Positions 25,724 through 32,934 of a stretch of DNA of 64,000 nt are shown piece by piece; position 1 is the first letter of the stretch, and each line of letters starts with the position of its first letter. Location: positions 1 through 64,000 of the forward strand of contig NZ_BMVW01000002.1 of the NCBI RefSeq assembly GCF_014650915.1. Reading direction: 5' to 3'. The translations under genes and the position numbers were made by a program. Under the pieces are notes generated by a model that did no database searches, had not been told where the DNA came from, and saw only the letters and a list, made by a program, of their open reading frames with translations. The DNA comes from Streptomyces poonensis. GTDB taxonomy: Bacteria; Actinomycetota; Actinomycetes; Streptomycetales; Streptomycetaceae.

Positions 25724-26764
25724 TCACTTCTCGGCGGCGGGGCGGGCGTGGTGGAAGTGCTCCGCGCAGCGACTCCAGATCGCACCCCCGTGGGGGAGAG
25801 CGGAAAGATGCGGCAGGAGGCCCGCGGAGAACGCCGTACTCGACTCCCTGGGCAGCAGCGACGGCAGGTTGTCGACGGCGATCAGATCCAGTCGCGGCGG
25901 TCCGGGGTGGAGGCGGCGGACCGGCTCGGCCCAGTCGGTCACCCGGTCGTAGACGGGCAGGCGGTTGCAGGCCGAGGTCACGTCGCAGGTGACGTCGGAG
26001 ACCACCGTCAGGGTGCGGTCGTCGCGCTCCAGGTCGGCCGTGGTGAGGAAGGGCGTGCCCGGTTCGACGGCGAACACCGTGTTGACGAGGAGGTCGTGGT
26101 CCAGGAGGGCGGCCCGGTCGAGGTCCCGGGTCTCCTCGACGTCCCACCGGGTCGTCGGTACGCCGGCCACGGCGAGCGCCTCGCACGCGCCGCGTCCGGA
26201 CCTGCCGAGCGCCCCGATGACCAGCGCCCTCGCCGCGCCCTGCTCGGCCCGGAGTTCGGCGTCGAGTTCGGGCCGGGTGAGCGAGCGCAGCGGCGCCGTG
26301 AGCCGGCCCCGGTGGTGCAGCACCGCCAGCGCGGCACCCACGTACCCCGCCCAGAAGCCGAAGGCGACCACCCTGCGGCCTGCCTCGTCCGTCAGGTACT
26401 CCAGGTCGAGCAGGGTGCCGCCGCCCAGGGCGAAGCGCCGCAGCAGCGCCGGGCCGCCCTCCTGGCCCTTGTAGGCGTGGCCGAAGAAGACGTGTCGGTG
26501 AGTCAGCGGCACCGAGGCCGACGAGGGTTCCTTCAGACCGAGGACGACCTCGGTGGGCGGTGCGTCCGGCCAGGTGTCGGCGGGGACCACACGGCAGCCC
26601 GCCGCGGCGTAGTCGTCGATCGGGAAGGCGCGGTGCGCGGACTCCTCGACGGTGACGGGTATGCCCTCCGCCAACAGTTTGGCCGCGTCGCCGGGGACGA
26701 GCGGGGTGCGCTGCTCGTTCGGCGCGGCCTCGCTGCGCAGCCAGATTCCGGTGCTGCTCACCAT
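25724..26764 (-). CDS. Lys1-like saccharopine dehydrogenase (lysine-forming type, AlaDH/PNT fold)
   Basis: 346 residues. The first domain carries GLKEP with Lys78 and FGHAYKGQ with His96, corresponding to the catalytic Lys and His of yeast Lys1. The hinge LLDLEYLTDEAGRRVVAFGFWAGYVGAAL is the most recognisable Lys1 segment, and the NAD loop VIGALGRSGRG follows near 182-192. The enzyme class interconverts saccharopine with lysine plus 2-oxoglutarate. N5-carboxyethylornithine synthases (opine makers) share this fold, so an opine reaction is possible. The start at 26764 follows gGAG 11 bp upstream. A stem-loop (26798-26841) separates it from the ThDP gene. Confidence 0.85.
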   Translation of the reverse strand: MVSSTGIWLRSEAAPNEQRTPLVPGDAAKLLAEGIPVTVEESAHRAFPIDDYAAAGCRVVPADTWPDAPPTEVVLGLKEPSSASVPLTHRHVFFGHAYKGQEGGPALLRRFALGGGTLLDLEYLTDEAGRRVVAFGFWAGYVGAALAVLHHRGRLTAPLRSLTRPELDAELRAEQGAARALVIGALGRSGRGACEALAVAGVPTTRWDVEETRDLDRAALLDHDLLVNTVFAVEPGTPFLTTADLERDDRTLTVVSDVTCDVTSACNRLPVYDRVTDWAEPVRRLHPGPPRLDLIAVDNLPSLLPRESSTAFSAGLLPHLSALPHGGAIWSRCAEHFHHARPAAEK

Positions 26765-26797
26765 TTCGGGTATGTCTCCTGCTGGTGTCGGTCGGTT

Positions 26798-26841
26798 GTC
26801 GACCGCTGGTGCCGGTCCGTTGCCGGCGCTGAGCGGTCGAC
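26798..26841 (-). promoter_or_regulatory. Intra-operon stem-loop between ThDP and Lys1-like genes
   Basis: 10-bp perfect arms (gtcgaccgct / agcggtcgac) with a 24-base loop sit in the only sizeable gap (85 bp) of the operon. It could be an RNA processing site, a partial terminator or an mRNA stabiliser. Confidence 0.5.
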
Positions 26842-26849
26842 GTGTGCGG

Positions 26850-28610
26850 TCAGTGGATCGGGCGGCTCGACGACTCGCCCGAGAGCGCCGCCTGCCACAC
26901 CGGGACCGGCGGCGGTACGTCCATGTGCTCGGGCACGGCGACGTGGATGAGCGAGGGGCCGTCCTGGTCGGCGGCCTTCTTGGCCAGGTCGGCGAACTCG
27001 TCCAGGGAGCGGGCGCGCGCCCCGGACAGTCCCATGCCGAGCCCGAGCTGGACGGGGTCGAGGGGGCCGGGGTCGACCGCGAAGTACCGGCCGCCCGCGT
27101 AGAGGTGCTGGATCATCTTGATCCACGCCATCGACCTGTTGTCGAGCACCACATAGGTCACCGGGAGGCCGAGCCGTTTCGCGGTCTCCCACTCGCCGAC
27201 GGCCATCGCGACGCTGTTCTCCGTGGTGAGGCAGAGCACGCGCTCCCCCGGGTGGGCGACGGCGACGCCGATCGAGGCGGGGACGGCGTACCCCAGCGGG
27301 CCGTGGCCGCGGGGAATCACCACGCGCCAGCCGTCGCCGGGCGCCTCCCAGTAGCACGCCAGGTAGGGCGTCGGCGTGCCCGCGTCGGCCACGACCCAGG
27401 TGTTCCGCCCGAACGCGTCGCCCAGGACCCGTACGAGGTCACGGGGGAAGAGGACTTCGGGTGCCAGTGCGGCGGTGCTCTCCGCACCGTCCCGCGCCCA
27501 CCGGGCTCGCGCCGCGGCCAGTCGCCGGGCCCGGTCGGCGCGGACGGAGTCGGGTACGGCGGGCACCTGCGCCCGGAGCTGTCCGAGCACCGTCGTCGCG
27601 TCCCCGACGAGGGCGACGCTGCCCGGGTAGTTGCGCCCGGCGCGCTCGGTGTCGGTCTCGATGTGCAGGATCGCCGGACCGTTGCGGGCGGGCGTGGTGA
27701 AGCCCAGCGTGTCGGTGGCGTTGGCCCGTGTGCCCACGAACAGGACCAGGTCGCTCTCCGCGACCCAGGCGTTCGCGTAGTCCCGGGCCCCGTTGCTCCC
27801 CACGACGCCCAGGGCGAACGGGTGCGCCTCGTCGATGATTCCCTTGCCGTGGATGGAGGTGCCGACGGGCATGCCCAGGTGATCGGCGAGCCGCACCAGT
27901 TCGGCACCCGCCCCGGAGAGATGGGCGCCGCCTCCCGCCACCACGACGGGACGCTCGGCCGCGGCGAGTCGTGCGGCGGCCTGCCGTACCGGCTCGGCCG
28001 GTGCGGCGTCGCGGCGGCCGGGTACGACGGTGACTGCCGCCGCCTCCGGCGCGGGCTCCGTCTCCCCCGGCACAGGGGCCGTGTCCTCCGGTGCCCCTTC
28101 CAGGACGTCCTCGGGAAGGATCAGCACGACCGGGCCGGGCCGGCCCTGTGTGGCGGCCGCGATCGCCTCCCCGACCAGGGCGGGGATGTCGCTCGTGCGG
28201 GTGGCGCTGCGGCGCCACTTCGTGCAGGCCGCGAACAGCTGCTCCTGGTCGACCTCACTGATCGGTGCGGTTCCGTGGCTGCGCCGGTTGTTGTCCGTGG
28301 TGATCGCCAGCACCGGGATGCTGGAGGCGAAGGCCTCGGCCAGTCCGCTCGCCAGGTAGACCGCTCCCGCACCGCTGGGCGCCTCACATACGCCGATCCT
28401 CCGGGTGGTGCGGGTGTACGCGTCGGCCGCGAACCCCGCATGCCGCTCGTCCCTGGTGAGGACGTGCCGGATTTCGTCGGCCCGCCGTGCGAGGACGTCG
28501 TAGAAAGCGATGCTGGTGTCCCCGGGATACCCGAAAACGGTGTCCACACCGTGCCGCACCAGCGCGTCGACGAGCAGTTCCGCGCCGTTCCTCATCGTTG
28601 CCCCACTCAT
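26850..28610 (-). CDS. ThDP-dependent enzyme of the acetolactate-synthase superfamily
   Basis: 586 residues with the three-domain layout of the family. The PYR domain has the catalytic Glu55 in RDERHAGFAADAYTR, the central domain runs about 195-345, and the PP domain is C-terminal. The cofactor motif usually reading GDG...N is TTENS at 462-466, with the distal Asn kept (LDNR near 490). The Mg-binding Asp is thus Glu464 and both glycines are replaced. Relatives include acetolactate synthase, sulfoacetaldehyde acetyltransferase and carboxyethylarginine synthase, which joins a C3 unit to an amino-acid amine. ATG 28610 is used; ATG 28595 and a TTG at 28628 overlapping the upstream stop are alternatives. 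Confidence 0.85.
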   Translation of the reverse strand: MSGATMRNGAELLVDALVRHGVDTVFGYPGDTSIAFYDVLARRADEIRHVLTRDERHAGFAADAYTRTTRRIGVCEAPSGAGAVYLASGLAEAFASSIPVLAITTDNNRRSHGTAPISEVDQEQLFAACTKWRRSATRTSDIPALVGEAIAAATQGRPGPVVLILPEDVLEGAPEDTAPVPGETEPAPEAAAVTVVPGRRDAAPAEPVRQAAARLAAAERPVVVAGGGAHLSGAGAELVRLADHLGMPVGTSIHGKGIIDEAHPFALGVVGSNGARDYANAWVAESDLVLFVGTRANATDTLGFTTPARNGPAILHIETDTERAGRNYPGSVALVGDATTVLGQLRAQVPAVPDSVRADRARRLAAARARWARDGAESTAALAPEVLFPRDLVRVLGDAFGRNTWVVADAGTPTPYLACYWEAPGDGWRVVIPRGHGPLGYAVPASIGVAVAHPGERVLCLTTENSVAMAVGEWETAKRLGLPVTYVVLDNRSMAWIKMIQHLYAGGRYFAVDPGPLDPVQLGLGMGLSGARARSLDEFADLAKKAADQDGPSLIHVAVPEHMDVPPPVPVWQAALSGESSSRPIH

Positions 28611-28624
28611 TGTCGCCGGCTCGC

Positions 28625-29329
28625 TCAACGTGCCACGTATCCGTTCATGACGGCTCTGACCCGTTCCCCGGAAACCGGGCGGTGGTAGCGGAATTCATCG
28701 GTCTTCGCGTCGTCGAATCCGGCCGCCAGAGCCTGGTCCCGCAGATAGTCGGCCGAGAGCCAGTAGAAGCCGTTCACCCGCGGCGCCTTCTGAAAGGTTT
28801 CGCCGTTGTTGGGTGCGTCGTTGGACGCGACGAGCGTGGCGACGCCGGAACGTGCGTCGGTGCGCGGCGCCAGCCAGGAACGTATGCGCCGCAGCACCGG
28901 GGTCAGGCCGTTCTGCTCGTCGTGCAGATGTCCCAGCACGCCGTCGATGTAAATGACCGACCACGGCTCGTCCGGCTCCCATGCGTAAATGTCCGCACAC
29001 AGGGCCTCCAGCCCTTTCTTGCGGGCCAGTTCCACGGCCTCCTCCATCGCGTCGACGGCCAGCACCCGGAAGCCCCGCTCCGCCACCTGGGCCTCGACGG
29101 CGGCGTTTCCGCAGCCCAGGCTGAGCAGGCCGCCTCCGTTGCGCTCCAGCTCGGCGACCAGCCGGTCGCACATCCAGTCCCGGTACTCCGAGCTGTAGGT
29201 CGACGGAGTGACCGAGTCGTCGCGACTGCCGCCGTCCTCCCAGATTTCGAAAATGCTGGGGTTCTCGGCGCCGTCCGCCCGGTAGAATCGCACCAGATCG
29301 TCGTGATTCCGCGCCTTGATGCTTGCCAC
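28625..29329 (-). CDS. Class I SAM-dependent methyltransferase, first gene of the operon
   Basis: 234 residues. The AdoMet motif I LLSLGCGNAAVEAQVAERG is near 68-86, with LAVDAMEEAVELARKKG (acidic residue after beta 2) and the IYIDGVLGHL segment as motif II/post. The start is GTG 29329 because aggggg lies 6 bp upstream. The frame stays open further 5', but that sequence is not protein-like. The product is probably a small-molecule methyltransferase acting on the operon's amino-acid-like product, by context only. Nested palindromes lie 33 bp upstream. Confidence 0.8.
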   Translation of the reverse strand: MASIKARNHDDLVRFYRADGAENPSIFEIWEDGGSRDDSVTPSTYSSEYRDWMCDRLVAELERNGGGLLSLGCGNAAVEAQVAERGFRVLAVDAMEEAVELARKKGLEALCADIYAWEPDEPWSVIYIDGVLGHLHDEQNGLTPVLRRIRSWLAPRTDARSGVATLVASNDAPNNGETFQKAPRVNGFYWLSADYLRDQALAAGFDDAKTDEFRYHRPVSGERVRAVMNGYVAR

Positions 29330-30234
29330 TGTTCCCCCTGGAACTTCACGCACGCGTAGGACATCGCATGCGGTTGACCGCATGCGATGGCGCCATCTCA
29401 TGTCAGGTGATGAATGCGGTGGCAGACAGCTGCGTACCGCAGGGCAATCAGGTCCTTCGAAGCGCTGAGCGTATGTGCGCGCCACACCCGGGCAGTTCGG
29501 TGGACGGCATGGATTTACAGTGCATGTGCAGTGCATGGAGAATCGCCGGTGCGGTGCGACAGACAGCTCGCTTCCGGTCAGAGCAAGCATGGGCACACTC
29601 GATCCGGGATGCGACCGAGGTACTCCCTCTGTATTGCGCTTCCACTCCGGCAGGCCTCTTTCCGAGACCTTCATGATTAAACCGACGTCAGTCTGCGTTC
29701 CCTCTCGCGGCGGGTCAAGAATTACTGTGGCCAGAAGCACCACTCTGGCGAGATAGCGATGGTGACTTGCGTCACACGTGGAACCTTGTCACTCACCCGC
29801 AATACGCCGGTCATGCGCAGCAGGTCGCCCGGTCACCACTCCGGTACTCCGGTGTCGCTCCCAGCTGATGCGTTACCGGCCCCGAGGTACGCAACGGCCG
29901 CGTTCCGCACGAGCGGCGGCCGGGCTCGGACGGGGCACATCGAGGCCCCGTCCGTCCGGTCGGCCGCCCGTGACAGGGCACCGGGCACCGGGCACCGGGC
30001 GCCCCAAGAACGGCCGGTGGGTGCCAGAGGCGCCGAAGAGAAGCAACCGGCTGTCTCCCACGGCCGGGCGGGACTTCATGCCGCGGGACGCGGGTGCCGG
30101 CGCTTCCGTACCCGTTCGGAAGCGCCTCCGTCCAGTGCTCCGACCGTGAAGGTTCACCGGGTTGGCGGGCCAGGGCATGCCCGCCGTCGCGCGCGAGCCG
30201 CCATGCCGGCCCACTCATCCGACGCGCGCGGCCG
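29330..30234. other. 905-bp regulatory/non-coding region upstream of the six-gene operon
   Basis: No supported gene. It contains the operator-like palindromes at 29362-29397, direct cagtgcatg repeats at 29518-29526 and 29529-29537, small inverted repeats near 29730-29776 (ccaga...tctgg, gtgac-ttgc-gtcac), and a caccggg microsatellite near 29980-30001. The 29460-29760 part is noticeably less GC-rich than its surroundings. A minus-strand frame runs through it to 29743 without stops but shows no family resemblance. Confidence 0.5.
29362..29397. promoter_or_regulatory. Nested perfect palindromes, probable operator of the biosynthetic operon
   Basis: Arms catcgcatgcggt (29362-29374) and its exact reverse complement (29377-29389) are separated by 2 bp. 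The right arm overlaps a second perfect 12-bp palindrome gatggcgccatc (29386-29397). The block ends 33 bp before the methyltransferase start and includes ttgacc on the plus strand. Confidence 0.7.
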
Positions 30235-31230
30235 TCAGCCGTTCAGCAGCACCTCGATCTCTTTCATCCCATCCTCACCGAGCGGCCCGTACGTCAGGGC
30301 TCCCGCGTTCTCCTCGGCCTGGGCCACCGAGCGGAAACCGGGGATCGGCAGACTGTGCGGGCTGCGCGCCCACAGCCAGGCCAGTGCGCCCTGGGCCAGC
30401 GTGCGTCCGTCACTGGTCAGCACCTCCCGGACGGCCGCCACCCGCTCCGCCCAGACAGGAGCGGGCACTCCGCCCTCGCCGTACCACGTGAGCCAGGCCG
30501 GGGGCACGGCGCGGATGTCGCCGGCACCGACGCGTCCGCCGCCTCCCTGCGCCCTCCTGGCCAGCAGTCCCATCGCCAGAGGACTGCGGTTGATGCTCGT
30601 GAGGTCCCGGTCGGCGCAGAGCCCGAACATCTCCGGCGCGTCCTGCAGCACGTTGGCCGCGTGCTGGACGGCGACGCAGTGCGGGCCGTCGGCGAACAGC
30701 GCGGCGCGCCGCGGGTCGTCCGTGCTCCACGCGTAGCCGCGTATCAGCCCCTCCCCCACCAACTCCTCGCAGGCGTCCCGCAGTTCGAGGGCCCGGTCGA
30801 GAGGCGTGTCGGACAGGTGGAGCTGGTAGAGGTCCACGTGGTCGGTGCCGAGACGTGCCAGGGAGGCCGTGAGCGCCCGGCGGACGTAGCCGGGCGAGTC
30901 GTCGGTGCCCGTGAGGGTCCGGGTGTGCTCGTCGAACGTGTTGCCCCACTTGGTCGCGATGACGACCTCGTCCCGTCGCCCCCGCAGAGCGCGTCCGAGG
31001 ACACGTTCGCTGTGACCGGCACCGTAGGTGTCGGCCGTGTCGAAGAAGGTGATGCCGAGGTCCAGTGCCCGGTGCACCGCGGCGACGGACTCGTCGTCGT
31101 CGACCGTGCCCCACCCGAGCGGATTGCCCTCGGGATCCTGCCACTCACCACCGATCGCCCAGCACCCGAATCCCAGTGCTCCGGCCTCGATGTCGCTGTG
31201 TCCCAGCTTTCTGCGCTGCAAGGCGTTCAT
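30235..31230 (-). CDS. Aldo/keto reductase
   Basis: 331 residues. The AKR active-site set is visible: Asp and Tyr in FFDTADTYGAGHSE, Lys in VIATKWGN and His in DLYQLHLSD. The NADP-binding C-terminal segment (LPIPGFRSVAQAEENAGAL) is also present. The family reduces aldehydes and ketones with NADPH in the cytoplasm; the natural substrate is unknown. The start at 31230 matches the family N-terminus (LQRRKLGHSDIEAGALGFGCW); the SD is poor. It is not clearly part of either neighbouring cluster, although it lies next to a large regulatory region containing a CebR-type box (31410). Confidence 0.85.
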   Translation of the reverse strand: MNALQRRKLGHSDIEAGALGFGCWAIGGEWQDPEGNPLGWGTVDDDESVAAVHRALDLGITFFDTADTYGAGHSERVLGRALRGRRDEVVIATKWGNTFDEHTRTLTGTDDSPGYVRRALTASLARLGTDHVDLYQLHLSDTPLDRALELRDACEELVGEGLIRGYAWSTDDPRRAALFADGPHCVAVQHAANVLQDAPEMFGLCADRDLTSINRSPLAMGLLARRAQGGGGRVGAGDIRAVPPAWLTWYGEGGVPAPVWAERVAAVREVLTSDGRTLAQGALAWLWARSPHSLPIPGFRSVAQAEENAGALTYGPLGEDGMKEIEVLLNG

Positions 31231-31409
31231 GCGAGGGCACGTTAGGGGTTCGGCGGCACTGCCGCACAAGACCACCATCACCCCCAGTGATCACATAGAC
31301 CCGTTCCGGTCACTTCTTGCGCGCCCGGCACAGGGTCTTGACATGCGTTCTTCCTGTCGGCATCGACACAGCGCGCCGACATCGTTGTCCATCAAAACGG
31401 ACGAAATCA

Positions 31410-31423
31410 TGGGAGCGCTCCCA
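31410..31423. promoter_or_regulatory. CebR-type operator (tgggagcgctccca)
   Basis: A perfect 14-bp palindrome identical to the CebR box known for cello-oligosaccharide-responsive genes in Streptomyces. It lies 405 bp before the epimerase gene and 180 bp before the AKR gene. No cellulolytic gene is adjacent, so the target is uncertain. Confidence 0.8.
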
Positions 31424-31513
31424 CGCTTGACGCAAACCTGACACCCTCGCGTCGCCCACGCGACGCCCGTTCGGCACGGCCGACGGGGGCTCGACATTGA
31501 CCGCATACTTTCC

Positions 31514-31528
31514 CTGACGGTTCGTCAG
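31514..31528. promoter_or_regulatory. Inverted repeat ctgacg-gtt-cgtcag
   Basis: Perfect 6-bp arms around 3 bp, 12 bp downstream of a ttgacc element. It is a candidate operator for the envelope cluster promoter. The regulator is unknown. Confidence 0.5.
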
Positions 31529-31827
31529 ATCTCGATGCTCCTTCACTCGCCACCTAACTCCATGTCATCGTTCCGGTTGCACGGCCCACCAGCGCCGACG
31601 GCTGCCCCGTTCCGGCGCTCACCGGCCTCTTCGCACGATGCAACGAACGGAATCAGCGTGAAACAGTTCTCCTCCACATGCATGCTCTTGGCGTGGTCAT
31701 ATGCCGGAGTCATGTGCCATCGCGTTGCCGCGGCCGGCGCACCGACGCTGCCGGAGGTGTCGTCCCCCGTCGTGAGCCACGGTGTGAACCACCACCTCCT
31801 CCGCGCCACCAGGACGGAGGTGCCGAC

Positions 31828-32865
31828 GTGCTTACCCGCGTAGTGGTCACGGGCAGCAGCGGCATGCTCGGCACCGCGCTGGTGCGGCGGCTGGCCGAGA
31901 ACGGCTGCGAGGTCGTCGGACTCGATCTGGCGCACCGTACCGGCTCACCCGCCGCCCGGCTGGTCACGGGCGACATCCGCGACGCCGCCCTGATGCGGCA
32001 GACCGTCAGGGGCGCCGACCTGGTGGTGCACAGCGCCTCGGCCCTGCCCAGCTACCCCTCGGCCCAGATCGACTCCATCGTCGTCGGGGGAACGCGCACG
32101 GTGCTCGCCGCGGCGGCGAGCGAGGACGTGCCGCGCGTCGTCCATCTGTCGACGGGGTCCGTGTACGGGCTGCCCACCCAGGTGCCGACGCCGGAGACCC
32201 ACCCCCGCCGGCCGATCGATCCCTACGGCACGGCGAAGGCGCGGGCGGAGGAGCTGGTGGAGAAGGCCCGCGCCGACGGCATGGTCGTCCCCGTGCTCCG
32301 CCCGAAGACGTTCCTGGGCCCGGGACGTCTCGGCATCTTCGCGATGCTCTTCGAGTGGGCCGACGAGGGTCACCACTTCCCCGTGCTCGGCGACGGCCGC
32401 GTACGCAGCCAGATGCTGGACGTCGAGGACCTCATCGACGTCGTCCTGCTGGCCGCCGAGGCCCCCGCGGAGGCGGTCAACACGGAGTTCAACGTGGGGT
32501 CCGCGGAGTTCGGCACCCTGCGGGAGGACTTCCAGACCGTGCTCGACGCCGCCGGGCACGGCAAGCGCGTCGTCGGACTGCCGATGAGACCCGCCGTGGC
32601 GGCCCTGGAGGTGCTCGCCCGGGCCCGTCTCTCCCCCGTCTACACGCGGCTCATCCACAAGCTGCGCATGGACTCCTACATGGACATCACCCGCCTGCGC
32701 GAGCGACTCGGCTTCACGCCGCGTCACTCCAACCGCGAGGCCATCCTGCGCAGTTTCACGTGGTGGCGGACACAGTCACGCCTCGGTGGTGCCGGAGCGG
32801 GCGGCAGGACCAGTCGCGATCCCTGGAGTCAGGGAGCACTCAGACTGGCGAAGGCGGTCCTCTGA
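31828..32865 (+). CDS. NAD-dependent epimerase/dehydratase (extended SDR), first gene of envelope-glycan cluster
   Basis: 345 residues. The Rossmann motif TGSSGMLG is at 8-15. The catalytic STGSVYG and Y133-GTA-K137 pair follow, and the RPKTFLGPGRLGIFAMLFEWADEG segment is typical of sugar-nucleotide epimerases/dehydratases. GTG 31828 has SD ggagg 7 bp upstream. As the first gene of a cluster with a UbiA/DPPR-synthase-like enzyme, glycosyltransferases and a flippase-like protein, it probably modifies an activated or lipid-linked sugar. A steroid-dehydrogenase-like activity is an alternative. The last ~35 residues are a basic tail. Confidence 0.85.
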   Translation: MLTRVVVTGSSGMLGTALVRRLAENGCEVVGLDLAHRTGSPAARLVTGDIRDAALMRQTVRGADLVVHSASALPSYPSAQIDSIVVGGTRTVLAAAASEDVPRVVHLSTGSVYGLPTQVPTPETHPRRPIDPYGTAKARAEELVEKARADGMVVPVLRPKTFLGPGRLGIFAMLFEWADEGHHFPVLGDGRVRSQMLDVEDLIDVVLLAAEAPAEAVNTEFNVGSAEFGTLREDFQTVLDAAGHGKRVVGLPMRPAVAALEVLARARLSPVYTRLIHKLRMDSYMDITRLRERLGFTPRHSNREAILRSFTWWRTQSRLGGAGAGGRTSRDPWSQGALRLAKAVL

Positions 32866-32934
32866 ACCGTTGCGAGACCGGCTCGACAGCATCCGCGCAC
32901 GTCCCGCCCCTCACAACGGTTTCCGAGGAGAGTC

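Larger units (their letters stand above)
31231..31827. other. 597-bp regulatory region between divergent AKR and envelope cluster
   Basis: It holds a CebR-type box (31410-31423), a ttgaca element at 31338, ttgacg at 31427 and ttgacc at 31497 as possible -35 elements, and an inverted repeat at 31514-31528. No coding sequence is convincing; one plus-strand frame (31535-31843) lacks an SD and resembles nothing. Confidence 0.5.

Noticed and set aside
28610..28628. TTG start for the ThDP enzyme overlapping the methyltransferase stop
   Set aside because: TTG starts are rare and no good SD precedes it; ATG 28610 or 28595 fits better, though coupling through the overlap cannot be excluded.
28625..29743. 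Extended version of the methyltransferase starting at 29743
   Set aside because: The extra 138 codons resemble nothing, the SD and GTG at 29329 fit the family N-terminus, and the operator palindromes lie inside the extension.
29759..30736. 325-codon plus-strand frame
   Set aside because: No SD, Arg/Pro/Ser-rich product, and its second half is antisense to the aldo/keto reductase.
31535..31843. Small plus-strand frame in the regulatory region before the epimerase
   Set aside because: It lacks an SD, resembles no known protein and runs across the start of the well-supported epimerase gene.
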